Origin: Streptomyces muensis
GTDB lineage: Bacteria > Actinomycetota > Actinomycetes > Streptomycetales > Streptomycetaceae
Reading direction: 5' to 3'
Length of the DNA: 64,000 bases
Assembly (NCBI RefSeq): GCF_021474425.1
Contig: NZ_JAKEIP010000004.1
Coordinates: 1 to 64,000, forward strand
How positions within the stretch are numbered: the stretch's first letter is position 1; each line of letters begins with the position of its first letter. Shown here piece after piece: positions 33,633 to 42,470 of the stretch. The translations under genes were made by a program, and so were the position numbers. The notes below the pieces were generated by a model, which was not told the DNA's origin, ran no database searches, and saw only the letters and a list, made by a program, of their open reading frames with translations.

Positions 33633-34538
33633 ATGGGGCTGGCCGGAGTAGACCTCAACCTCCTTCTGGCGCTCGACGCCCTGCTCATCGAGCGCAATGT
33701 GACACGCGCCGCCGAGCGCATGTCCGTGGGGCAGCCGGCGATGAGCGCGTCTCTCAGCCGGCTCCGTAAGCATTTCGACGATCAACTACTCGTCCGCGAG
33801 GGCAGGACTCTGGCTCCGACGTCACTGGCGTTGTCCCTCATGCCGCTGGTCCGCGAGGCGGTGGCGGCGGCGGACGCGGTGTTCGGAAGGCCTCGGGGCT
33901 TCGACCCCCTGGTGGACCAGCGCTCCTTCACCATCATGGCCAGCGACTACGTCACGCTCATCCTGCTGCGTCCCCTGGTCGCCCGTCTCGCACAGGAGAC
34001 CCCGCTGCAGCGGGTGAACGTGGTGCCCGTGCGGAGCGACTTCGCGGAGCAACTGCACAAGGACCAGATCGATTTGCTGGTCCTGCCGACCGAACTGGTC
34101 GGCCCCAGGCCCACCTTCGCCCACCGTCATCTGTTCCATGACCGCTACGTTCTGGTGGCCGACCGGGACAACCAGGCGATCGGGCCCGCACTGACCGTGG
34201 AGGAGTTCGCCCAGATGCCCTACGTGGCCTACAGCGGTGGGCCACTGCCCTCCATCGCCGACGCCCAGCTCGACTCCCTGGGCGTTCGGCGCAGGGTGGA
34301 GATGAGCACGGAGAGCTTCGTCATCATCCCCTTCCTCGTGACGGGCACCCCTTTCGTCTCACTGGTCCACGAGCGGCTGGCCCGCCACGTCGCGGGGCAG
34401 ACCCACCTCCAGATCGCGGAAGCCCCCGTGGCCTTGCGGCCGATCAGCGAGGCCCTGTTCTGGAACCCGCGGCACACCGACGACCCCGCTTACACCTGGC
34501 TCCGGGAGCGCATCGCCGAACGCGCAGCCGATCTTTGA
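33633..34538 (+). CDS. LysR family transcriptional regulator
   Basis: The protein has 301 residues from the ATG at 33633 (CGGAGCGG upstream); an ATG at 33594 is in frame but lies inside the probable operator. It has the N-terminal winged helix 'DLNLLLALDALLIERNVTRAAERMSVGQPAMSASLSRLRKHFDDQLLVREGR' and a NodD/NahR-type effector domain (for example 'RSFTIMASDYVTLILLRPLV'). NahR-type regulators respond to aromatic acids. It is flanked by the two TCGAT-N7-ATCGA sites and probably activates both the monooxygenase and the dioxygenase operon. Confidence 0.92.
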   Translation: MGLAGVDLNLLLALDALLIERNVTRAAERMSVGQPAMSASLSRLRKHFDDQLLVREGRTLAPTSLALSLMPLVREAVAAADAVFGRPRGFDPLVDQRSFTIMASDYVTLILLRPLVARLAQETPLQRVNVVPVRSDFAEQLHKDQIDLLVLPTELVGPRPTFAHRHLFHDRYVLVADRDNQAIGPALTVEEFAQMPYVAYSGGPLPSIADAQLDSLGVRRRVEMSTESFVIIPFLVTGTPFVSLVHERLARHVAGQTHLQIAEAPVALRPISEALFWNPRHTDDPAYTWLRERIAERAADL

Positions 34539-34540
34539 AT

Positions 34541-34574
34541 CGATTCCGTCGATTCATTGCATCGATAGGAATCG
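34541..34574. promoter_or_regulatory. Candidate LysR binding site (second copy, nested dyad)
   Basis: Inner TCGAT (34549-34553) and ATCGA (34561-34565) with a seven-base spacer repeat the design at 33591. They are enclosed by CGATTCC (34541-34547) and GGAATCG (34568-34574). It lies right after the LysR stop and about 85 bases before the dioxygenase start. It could also fold as a transcript hairpin ending the LysR message. Confidence 0.55.
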
Positions 34575-34658
34575 TTTCCGGTGCTGGTCTGCCGTGCGTA
34601 GCGTGCTCAACGCGTCCGCAAGGAAGCGAGGCGCGCATCACACGCTGGAGCAGCCGAC

Positions 34659-35597
34659 ATGAATCTCTCGACGACCCCGCGCTCTCCGATCACTCATCTG
34701 CGCCATGTCGCGATAGCCGTGCCCGACTACGAGCCCGCGGTGGAGTTCAACCGCGGCGTGTGGGGCCTTTCGCCGGTGGCCGACGACCGTGACGTCTCCT
34801 TCTTCGCGGCCGAGGCCAGCTCCGAGCAGTACATACTGCGCGTGCGGCGTGCCGCGGAGAAGCGTCTGGACCTCATCGCCTTCGGTGCGGAGAACGCCGC
34901 CGCTGTCGATGCCCTCGCCGAGCGGCTCATCGCCGCCGCAGTCCGTATCGATCGCGAACCGGGCAAGCTGGACACGCCCGGCGGCGGCTACGGATTCCGC
35001 TTCTTCGACCCCGAGGGCCGCCTCATCGAGGTGTCCAGCGATGTCGAGCGGCGTGCCGCCCGCGCACTGGAGCCCCGCGAATCGATTCCGCGCAAACTCA
35101 GTCACGTCGTGATCAACAGCACGGACATCCTGAACACCAAGGCTTTCTACGAACAGCATCTGGGCTTCCGCCTGTCCGACTGGCTGGAGGACCACATGTG
35201 CTTCATGCGTACCCGCATCGACCATCACATCCTGGCCATCAGCTCCGGCCCACACGTGGCTCTCAACCACATCTCCTTCGAGATGCGGGGCATCGACGAG
35301 TACATGCGTGGCTCCGGCCGGCTCATCCGGCACGGCAACAAACCTCTGTGGGGCCCCGGTCGGCACGGCGCCGGCGACAACACCTTCACCTACTTCATGG
35401 ATCCCAACGGCAACGTCGTGGAGTACACGACCGAGCTGGAGAAGATCCACGACGACGAGACATGGGTGCCGCGCCGGTTCGAGGCCACGCCCGAGGCGGC
35501 CGACCAGTGGGGAACCGGCGGGCTCATCACCGACGCGATGATCCCGGCGATGTTCAACGAACCGGACAACGGATTGTGGACTCCCTCCCCGCTCTGA
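34659..35597 (+). CDS. Two-domain extradiol dioxygenase (catechol 2,3-dioxygenase-like, VOC)
   Basis: A 312-residue protein with two VOC domains. The N-terminal one (about 13-127) starts LRHVAIAVPDYEPAVEF. The C-terminal catalytic one carries the Fe(II) ligands His149 (LSHVVIN), His204 (LNHISFE) and Glu255 (VVEYTTE). The length and ligand spacing match type I extradiol ring-cleavage dioxygenases. It would open a catechol-type ring with O2. First gene of a co-directional set (MBL, BKACE, C-C hydrolase) downstream of the second LysR site. Glu255 lies in 'DPNGNVVEY', the common end of this family. Confidence 0.9.
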   Translation: MNLSTTPRSPITHLRHVAIAVPDYEPAVEFNRGVWGLSPVADDRDVSFFAAEASSEQYILRVRRAAEKRLDLIAFGAENAAAVDALAERLIAAAVRIDREPGKLDTPGGGYGFRFFDPEGRLIEVSSDVERRAARALEPRESIPRKLSHVVINSTDILNTKAFYEQHLGFRLSDWLEDHMCFMRTRIDHHILAISSGPHVALNHISFEMRGIDEYMRGSGRLIRHGNKPLWGPGRHGAGDNTFTYFMDPNGNVVEYTTELEKIHDDETWVPRRFEATPEAADQWGTGGLITDAMIPAMFNEPDNGLWTPSPL

Positions 35598-35620
35598 CGC
35601 CACCCAAGACAGGAGCCGCC

Positions 35621-36561
35621 ATGAGCACCGCGCACCACGATGGCCCCAGCCTCGCCCCACCCGGCTGGAAGAGGTCAGCGAGGACGTCTTCGCCTACATC
35701 CAGCCCGACGGCAGCTGGTGGATCAACAACACCGGCTTCCTCGTCGGCCGACGCGGCGTGATCAGTGTCGATGCCTGTTCCACGGTCCACCGCACCCGCG
35801 CGTACCTCGATGCCATCGGCACGATCACACCGCAGCCGGTACGAACGCTGATCAACACTCACCACCACGGCGACCACACCTTCGGCAACCACCTCTTCGC
35901 CGGGGCCACGATCGTCGGGCACGAGGCCACACGCGCGGGCATCCTCGACTGGGGCGAACCCAAGTCCGCGCCGTTCTGGACGGAGGTCGAATGGGGAGAC
36001 GTCGTTCTGGAGCCGCCGTTTCTCACCTACACCGAATCGGTGACCATATGGGCGGACGATCTACGAGCCGACGTGCGCCATGTCGGCCTGCCCGCCCACA
36101 CCACGAACGACTCGATCGTGTGGCTGCCCGAGCGCAAGCTGCTCTTCAGCGGCGACCTGCTCTTCAACGGGGGCACACCCTTTCTCGTCCAAGGCTCGGT
36201 GGCCGGTGCCCTCCAGGTCCTGGAGGAGGTCGTCAAGCCGCTGGGGGCGACGACCATAGTCCCCGGGCACGGGGCCGTCGCCGGTCCCGAGCTCATCGAC
36301 GACGTCCTCGGGTACCTGCGGTTCGTACAGGAAGCGGCCCGCGCGGGCCACGCCGCAGGGCTGACTCCGCTGCAGACCGCCCGCGACCTCGACCTGGGTG
36401 CCTACGCGGGCCTCCTGGACCCGGAACGCATCGTCGGCAACCTTCACCGCGCCTACGCCGAACTGGACGACGGACCGCTCGGCCGCCGCATCGACGTCGC
36501 CGCGGCACTCGGCGACATGGTCACCTACAACGGCGGCCGTCCCCTCACCTGCCTCGCCTGA
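35621..36561 (+). CDS. MBL-fold metallo-hydrolase with an apparent frameshift
   Basis: A metallo-beta-lactamase-fold hydrolase. The zinc motif is THHHGDHTFGNH, followed by 'HTTNDSIVWLPERKLLFSGDLLFNGGTPF' and 'IVPGHGAV'. The reading frame from 35668 on is VFAYIQPDGSWWINNTGFLVGRRG, the normal start of the fold, but no start codon precedes it in that frame. The ATG at 35621 with GGAG upstream lies in another frame (MSTAHHDGPSLA). Joining them needs one extra base near 35657 in a C-rich stretch (GCCCCACCCGG). So the gene is either truly frameshifted or a base is missing from the assembly; a GTG at 35758 would give only a truncated form. The reaction is unknown, possibly a lactone or thioester hydrolysis. 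Confidence 0.75.
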
Positions 36562-36586
36562 ATCGGCCTTGATCCTCGGAGCCGCC

Positions 36587-37402
36587 ATGACCGCCATCAT
36601 CACCGTCGCGCCAACCGGCCCGATCGCGACCAAGGCCGACAACCCCGGCCTCCCCACGCAGCCGGAGGAGATCGCCGCCGCGGTCAAGGACGGCTACGAA
36701 GCCGGTGCCGCCATCGCTCACCTCCACCTGCGCGACGAGCACGACCGCCCGACGGCGGACCTGGGCATCGCCCGTCGCACCATGGACCTGATCGCTGAGC
36801 GCTGCCCGATCCTCATCCAGCTCTCCACGGGCGTCGGCCGGTCCGTACCGTTCGAGGAACGGGAGGCGCTCGTCGAACTTCGCCCGCGCATGGCCACGTT
36901 GAACCCCTGCTCGATGAGCTTCGCCGACGGCGAGTTCCGCAATCCTCCCCACGCGGTCCGCCGCCTGGCTCTGCGGATGCGCGAGCTCGGTGTCAAGCCC
37001 GAGCTGGAGATCTACGACACGGGCCACCTGGACGCCTGTCTGCGCCTCCTCGATGAGGGGCTCCTCGCCGAGCCTCTTCAGTTCAGCATCGTGCTCGGTG
37101 TCCGCGGTGGCATGGCCGCCACCCCACAGAATCTGATGACCATGGTCGACCGGCTCCCGGAGGGCGCCGTGTGGCAGGTCATCGCCATCGGCCGTGCCAA
37201 CCTCCAGCTCACCACGATCGGTCTGGCCCTGGGTGGAAACGCCCGCGCCGGACTGGAGGACAGCCTCTACCTCCGCAAAGGCGAACTCGCCCCAGGCAAC
37301 GAGCCGTTGGTCAGGCGTGCCGTGCGGGCCGCTCACGCGCTTGACCGCTCCGTGGCCGACATCGACCAAACAGCCGCGCGACTCGGCCTGAACGCGGCGT
37401 GA
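36587..37402 (+). CDS. Beta-keto acid cleavage enzyme (BKACE, DUF849)
   Basis: The protein has 271 residues from the ATG at 36587 (CGGAGCC upstream). It has the DUF849 TIM-barrel pattern: start 'IITVAPTGPIATKADNPGLP', the zinc-binding HLHLRDE (His45 and His47), 'LIQLSTGVG', 'LNPCSMSF', 'KPELEIYDTGHL' and 'VIAIGRANLQLTTIGLALGGNARAGLEDSLYL'. Family members condense a beta-keto acid with acetyl-CoA to give an acyl-CoA and acetoacetate. In this cluster it could use the beta-keto acid released after ring cleavage. It is 26 bases after the MBL gene and 10 bases before the next gene, so one operon. Confidence 0.88.
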   Translation: MTAIITVAPTGPIATKADNPGLPTQPEEIAAAVKDGYEAGAAIAHLHLRDEHDRPTADLGIARRTMDLIAERCPILIQLSTGVGRSVPFEEREALVELRPRMATLNPCSMSFADGEFRNPPHAVRRLALRMRELGVKPELEIYDTGHLDACLRLLDEGLLAEPLQFSIVLGVRGGMAATPQNLMTMVDRLPEGAVWQVIAIGRANLQLTTIGLALGGNARAGLEDSLYLRKGELAPGNEPLVRRAVRAAHALDRSVADIDQTAARLGLNAA

Positions 37403-37411
37403 GGAGCCGAA

Positions 37412-38555
37412 GTGTTCGAGATCTTCCCTGACAACTACGTCTGGAATCTGTCCGTCAACATCGCGCTGAACACGGGGGCGCACATCACCGAGGTCGCGGA
37501 AGCATGCGCGCCCGTCCTCGCGGCGTCCCGCAACGGTGAGGATGCCGGCACCGAGCTCTTCTTCCAGTCCTGGACGGCTTTGGCCGATCGCCTCGTCGGG
37601 CTGGCCGAGGAGGACGAAGCCTCGGGTCACCCACTCACCGCGGGCGCCCGCTACTACCGCGCCTCCGTGTACTACTTGACTGCCGAACGACTCCAGAGCC
37701 GCCACTTCTCCCCCCCGTCAGGACGCCTACCGCAAGATGCTCGACTCGTTCGACAAGGGCATCACTCTCGGCGGGCAGAACTGTTCCAGGGTCGAGATCC
37801 CCTACGAGGGGACCAGCCTGCCCGCCCTGTTCGTCGCAGCGGACGGCGTGACCGGCCAGGCACCGTGCATGGTCCACTACAACGGCCTCGACAGCACCAA
37901 GGAGATGATCTACGGCTCCGGCATCGCCCACGAGCTCGCGCGCCGTGGCATTTCCACCCTCATCGTCGACCACCCCGGCAGCGGTGAGGCACTCCGCCTG
38001 CGCGGTCTGACCGGACGGCACGACAGCGAGCACTGGTCGGCCCCCTGTCTCGACTGGCTCGAGAACCGCGCCGATGTCGACCCGGCACGCGTCGGTGTCA
38101 TGGCCTGGTCCCTGGGGGGCTACTACGCCCCTCGCGCCGCGGCCTTCGAGAGACGCTTCAGCCTCTGCGTCGCCTGGGGTGCCAACTACAACTGGGGTGA
38201 GCTCCAAAAGCGACGCCTGGCCCGCGAGGGGGACCGACCGGTCCCCCACTACTGGGAACACGTCCAGTGGGTCTTCGGCAAGAACACCTTGGAAGAGTTC
38301 ATGGAGTTCGCTCCGAGCATGAGCCTGGTCGGCGTCACCGAACGCATCACCGTGCCGTTCTTGATCACTCATGGGGCGAATGACCGACAGATCCCCCGCG
38401 AGTACGCCATCGCCCAGTACGAGACAGCCGTCAACAGCCCCAAACGCGAACTCAAGTGGTTCACCGAACGCGAGGGCGGAGTCGAACACGTCAGTGCCGA
38501 CAACATGGCCGCCGCCACCGGCTTCATCGCTGACTGGATCGCGGACGTCCTCTGA
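37412..38555 (+). CDS. Alpha/beta hydrolase (dihydropseudooxynicotine-hydrolase-like) with a frameshift
   Basis: Two frames form one alpha/beta hydrolase. From the GTG at 37412, frame one gives VFEIFPDNYVWNLSV up to about YYLTAERLQSRHFSP. Frame two gives YRKMLDSFDKGITLGGQN and the whole catalytic part: AWSLGGYY (nucleophile Ser), HGANDRQIP (acid Asp) and VEHVSADN (base His). A run of seven C at 37710-37716 makes the shift; six would restore one frame. The helical N-terminal cap plus this core match the family that includes 2,6-dihydropseudooxynicotine hydrolase and other C-C hydrolases. It may cleave a C-C bond after ring opening. Either a pseudogene or an assembly error. Confidence 0.75.
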
Positions 38556-38826
38556 CAACGAGCCTTAAGCCATGCCGACCAGCCCTGGCGCTGTGCGCCG
38601 CCGGCTGACTATTTGCTCGGGGCTGGAAATCCCCTGCCACGAAGCGCGCACGCGCCATAGCCAACCGGCCCATAAAGCCCCAAAAGACGCCTTGCGTGCG
38701 TTATGGACAATAAAAGCGCTGCACTCATGATCAATGCACCGATAACCTGCAACGATCAGAGCGTGAGGGTACGTGCCATACTGGGGCTGCTTCGTATGCA
38801 GGTGCTGCACCCCTGGAGGTCAGGCG

Positions 38827-39465
38827 ATGGTCGGCTCCCCACCGCACAAAACTCTACGGGAGCAGAAGCGTGAGTTGACGAGGCTGCGACTGCTTGACGC
38901 AGCCCTGGAGACATTCCACAAGAACGGCTATGTGCAGACGACCGCCGAAGATATCGCGTCGGCAGCCGGATGCAGCCGGGCTACTTTCTATCTGCACTTC
39001 AATAGTAAGTCGGCCGTCATGATCGGGATCCTGGAACGCATGTGGCCCGATTCGGTCCGTAGTACCGAGAGCTTCGCTGACGCCCTGCTCAACGGGATAA
39101 CCCGCGATGACATGCGAGCCGAGATCCGGTCGCAGCTGGCCACGTGGAACAAGCACATGGGGGCGCTGTCCGCATTCACCGTGGCAAGCGCCACGGAACC
39201 GGACGTCGCGGCATGGCGGGACGACAACCTCACCACGGCGCTGACCATCGTCGCCAGACGAAGCGGCCACCGAAACCCCTTGAGCGAGGACGTTCTCGCA
39301 CGCATGGCGATTCTGGAACGAATGACCCATGCGGCATTCGAACTCAGCACGAGTGGATCAGGCATCGTGACGGACGAGCAGATCGTGGACTACCTTTCCG
39401 ACCTGTGGACCGATCTTGTCGGGCACCCGGCCTGGCGGACCGGAGGCACCAGCCACCAGCGGTGA
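38827..39465 (+). CDS. TetR/AcrR family transcriptional regulator
   Basis: The protein has 212 residues from the ATG at 38827 (GGAGGTCAGGCG upstream). TetR domain: 'RLRLLDAALETFHKNGYVQTTAEDIASAAGCSRATFYLHFNSK'. The ligand domain has no recognisable class. The upstream region (38690-38760) is AT-rich with the imperfect dyad TGCACTCATGATCAATGCA, a possible operator. It is followed 490 bases on by the acyl-CoA ligase and SDR genes, which it may control. Confidence 0.88.
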   Translation: MVGSPPHKTLREQKRELTRLRLLDAALETFHKNGYVQTTAEDIASAAGCSRATFYLHFNSKSAVMIGILERMWPDSVRSTESFADALLNGITRDDMRAEIRSQLATWNKHMGALSAFTVASATEPDVAAWRDDNLTTALTIVARRSGHRNPLSEDVLARMAILERMTHAAFELSTSGSGIVTDEQIVDYLSDLWTDLVGHPAWRTGGTSHQR

Positions 39466-39955
39466 GGCGTGCGGCCCAGGTTGGGTGTCGCAGTCGCAGA
39501 CGCAGGCGATGCTCCGATCACGCGCCTCCCGCCTCGCACTCGTTCATGGGTGCCGATTGCTTGACACTGTGTCTAGGCACCTGCACCATGGCACCGCGCC
39601 GGGTACCACACCCTTCGGACTCGCCGCACAGCCGCACATGGCCACGTCACTGCCAGAAACCCTGACGTGTGCCGACGTCTCGGACCAGCCGTCTTGGCCG
39701 CGGCCATGGCGCCGCTTCGCCCGCCCGGCGGGCCGACGGCACACGACCTGCCAAACAGTCCAACGACCTCGCCCACAAGGGGCGAAACTCCTTATATCCG
39801 GCCGAGCCGTCCGGGACCGGCTCTACGGCTTCCCCGGCTTGCAAGATGCCTTGCCGGCCAGGACATCCGGGTCAAGGTGCCCACAGCTCACCCGATGAAG
39901 CCCGGGTACTCAAGTAGTGCCGCCCATGGACGGCGAAGGACACACGGAGTGCGAA
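39466..39955. other. Intergenic region with a small palindrome, no gene
   Basis: 490 bases without a protein-like frame. The palindrome GACAC-T-GTGTC lies at 39563-39573, overlapping a TTGACA box at 39561-39566 that could be a -35 element. It may be the promoter and operator of the ligase-SDR pair. The ligase ribosome site GGAG is at about 39946. Confidence 0.4.
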
Positions 39956-41599
39956 ATGACCGACCGGACCATTGACCCGCAGGATGGCAAGACCCTTCCG
40001 ACCACCCCGCTGACCGCCCCGGCGCGATGGCTGGATGTCCCCGAGGTCTCAGCGGAAGTCGCCGCTCTGCGCGCTCGCTTCACCGCACCTGGCCTGTCGG
40101 TCGCGTCGGTCCTGTGCGACGAGCATCCTCGCGACAAGACCGCGTTCTTTCTCGTGGACAGCGAGGTACGCGTTCGTCGTTTGACGTTCGGCGAACTCGC
40201 CGATGAGTCACGCAGGCTGGCCACCGCTCTGCGGCGGCGCGGCATCGGACGAGGTGACCGGGTCGGCGTGCTCATGAGCAAGCGCCGTGAGCTCCCCATA
40301 GTGCTGCTCGCGCTCTGGCGGCTCGGCGCGGTGCACGTCCCTCTCTTCACCGCGTTCGCGGCACCAGCCGTCAGCGTGCGCGTCCTGGACGCCGGCGCGA
40401 AGCTGATCGTCACGGAGCCCGACCAGCGGCAGAAGGTCGACGGTCTTGGAATCCCCGTGTTGGAGGCAGGCGACGAGATCAGCGGGCTCGTCGCATCGCA
40501 CGATCCGATCGAGGAAAGTGTCGCGGTCGGACCTGATGGCCTGTTCATCCAGCTTTACACCTCTGGCACCACTGGCACCCCGAAAGGTGTGGGAGTACCA
40601 GGGCAGGCCATCGGCGCGTTCATCTCCTACATGCAATACGGCTTGCAGCTCCTCGACACCGACACGTTCTGGAACGCGGCGGACCCCGGTTGGGCGTACG
40701 GCCTGTACTTCGGGATCGTCGGTCCGCTGGCCACCGGGTGTCCGAACGTTCTTCTGTCCGCCGGTTTCTCCGTCGAGCTCACGGCCAAGGTGGTCACCAC
40801 CCTGGGAGTCTCGAACTTCGCGGCGGCCCCAACGGTCTACCGCGCCCTGAAGAACGCCGGAGTCACGTTCGGGCACAGTCCCATTCGAGTCGCCTCGTCC
40901 GCCGGCGAGCCGCTCACCCCCGACGTCACCGCCTGGGCACCTTCGGCGCTCGGGACAGCCGTCATGGATCACTTCGGGCAGACCGAGCAGGGCATGGTCA
41001 TCGTCAACGCATGGGATCCGCGTCTTCGTGGCGAGGTCCGTGCCGGCTCGATGGGACAGGCTCTGCCAGGTTTCGTGGCCGGCACAGTCGGCCAGGCGAT
41101 TGCCCTGTCGGTGGAGCAGAGTCCGCTGATGTGGTTCACGGGATACGTCAACTCGCCCCAACAGACTCGCGAACGGTACACGCCGGACGGCGCGTGGTAC
41201 CTGACCGGCGACATCGGGCGCGAGGACGCGGGCGACTTCTTCTTCGCCTCCCGTGACGACGACGTCATCCTCGCCGCCGGCTACCGTATCGGCCCCTTCG
41301 ACATCGAAAGCATCCTCACTTCCGATCCCGCGGTCGCGGAAGCCGCGGTCGTCGGGCGCCCCGACGAGATCCGCGGTGAAGTGGTCGAGGCGTTCATCGT
41401 GGTGACGCCGGATGCCGACACCGGCGACGCCCTGCGGACCCGGCTCCAGAACCTTGTCCGCAGTCAGTACGGTGCGCACGCGTACCCGCGGAAGGTGCAC
41501 GTGGTCGACAGCCTTCCGAAGACTCCGAGCGGCAAGGTGCAGCGGTTCATTCTCCGTGGCCTGACCGACGACGAGGTCAAGGAGCGCTCGAAGCGCTGA
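39956..41599 (+). CDS. Acyl-CoA synthetase (medium-chain type, AMP-forming)
   Basis: The protein has 547 residues from the ATG at 39956, which has GGAG eight bases upstream. ANL motifs: IQLYTSGTTGTPKGVG (P-loop), MDHFGQTEQGM, 'WYLTGDIGREDAGDFFFASRDDDVILAAGYRIGPFDIES' and the C-terminal PKTPSGKVQRFILR with the catalytic Lys. The 'NAADPGWAYGLYFG' segment is typical of the medium-chain/acetyl-type acyl-CoA synthetases. It forms an acyl-CoA that may enter the degradation operon next to it. Followed 67 bases on by an SDR in the same direction. Confidence 0.9.
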   Translation: MTDRTIDPQDGKTLPTTPLTAPARWLDVPEVSAEVAALRARFTAPGLSVASVLCDEHPRDKTAFFLVDSEVRVRRLTFGELADESRRLATALRRRGIGRGDRVGVLMSKRRELPIVLLALWRLGAVHVPLFTAFAAPAVSVRVLDAGAKLIVTEPDQRQKVDGLGIPVLEAGDEISGLVASHDPIEESVAVGPDGLFIQLYTSGTTGTPKGVGVPGQAIGAFISYMQYGLQLLDTDTFWNAADPGWAYGLYFGIVGPLATGCPNVLLSAGFSVELTAKVVTTLGVSNFAAAPTVYRALKNAGVTFGHSPIRVASSAGEPLTPDVTAWAPSALGTAVMDHFGQTEQGMVIVNAWDPRLRGEVRAGSMGQALPGFVAGTVGQAIALSVEQSPLMWFTGYVNSPQQTRERYTPDGAWYLTGDIGREDAGDFFFASRDDDVILAAGYRIGPFDIESILTSDPAVAEAAVVGRPDEIRGEVVEAFIVVTPDADTGDALRTRLQNLVRSQYGAHAYPRKVHVVDSLPKTPSGKVQRFILRGLTDDEVKERSKR

Positions 41600-41666
41600 C
41601 ACGGGTCACGACCACGGGCGGGTCAGCCCATGTACGAACCACAGGAAACGGTAGGAAGAGGCGGCA

Positions 41667-42422
41667 GTGCAGCTTGAGAATACGTCCGCGATCGTGACGG
41701 GTGCGGCGTCCGGACTTGGCCGAGCGACGGCTCGAGCCCTCGTCGCCGAAAACGTTCGGGTCTTCGGGCTCGATCTGTCCGGCGCCGCGGACACGGTGAA
41801 CGAGCTGCCCGGCGTCACTCACGTGACGGCCGACATCACCCGCCCCGACGAGATCGAGGACGCGGTGCGGCTCGCTGCCCAGGCGGGCCCGCTCCGCACG
41901 GTCATCAACTGTGCGGGCATCGCACCCACGGCGCGCATCGTCGGCCGCGACGGCATACACGATCTCGACCTTTTCGCTCGCGTCGTATCGGTCAACGTCC
42001 TCGGCACCTTCAATGTCATGACGTTGTGCGCGCGAACCATGGCCGAGAACGAGCCCGACGAGGGGGGTCAGCGCGGCATCATCGTCAACACCGCGTCCAT
42101 CGCGGCCTTCGACGGCCAGATCGGCCAGGCGGCATACGCGGCGTCCAAAGGTGCCATCGCCTCGCTCACCCTGCCTGCCGCGCGCGACCTCGCCTCCAAG
42201 GGCATCCGGGTCTGCACGATCGCACCAGGAATCGTCGACACCCCCATGATGGCGTCCTTCTCCGCCGAGGTCCGTCAGTCCCTCGCAGCGGGGGTCCCCT
42301 TCCCACCGCGGCTGGCACGTCCGGAAGAGTTCGCACAGCTCGCGCTGGCCGTCATCGCGCACGACTACCTCAACGGAGAGGTGATCCGCATGGATGGCGC
42401 CTTGCGGATGGGCCCGCGCTGA
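41667..42422 (+). CDS. SDR oxidoreductase (3-hydroxyacyl-CoA dehydrogenase-like)
   Basis: The protein has 251 residues from a GTG at 41667 (GGAAGAGG upstream). TGAASGLG cofactor loop, INCAGIAP (NNAG variant), the Ser in NTASIAAFDG and YAASK (YxxxK). The tail 'CTIAPGIVDTPMM ... NGEVIRMDGALRMGPR' closely follows the HSD17B10/3-hydroxy-2-methylacyl-CoA dehydrogenase pattern. Predicted to oxidise a 3-hydroxyacyl-CoA with NAD+. This fits beta-oxidation of a branched acyl-CoA with the neighbouring ligase, dehydrogenase and hydratases. Confidence 0.87.
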   Translation: MQLENTSAIVTGAASGLGRATARALVAENVRVFGLDLSGAADTVNELPGVTHVTADITRPDEIEDAVRLAAQAGPLRTVINCAGIAPTARIVGRDGIHDLDLFARVVSVNVLGTFNVMTLCARTMAENEPDEGGQRGIIVNTASIAAFDGQIGQAAYAASKGAIASLTLPAARDLASKGIRVCTIAPGIVDTPMMASFSAEVRQSLAAGVPFPPRLARPEEFAQLALAVIAHDYLNGEVIRMDGALRMGPR

Positions 42423-42470
42423 GAGAAGCCGACAACGATGCGGGTCCCGTAGCCGGCCATGCGAAGAGTG

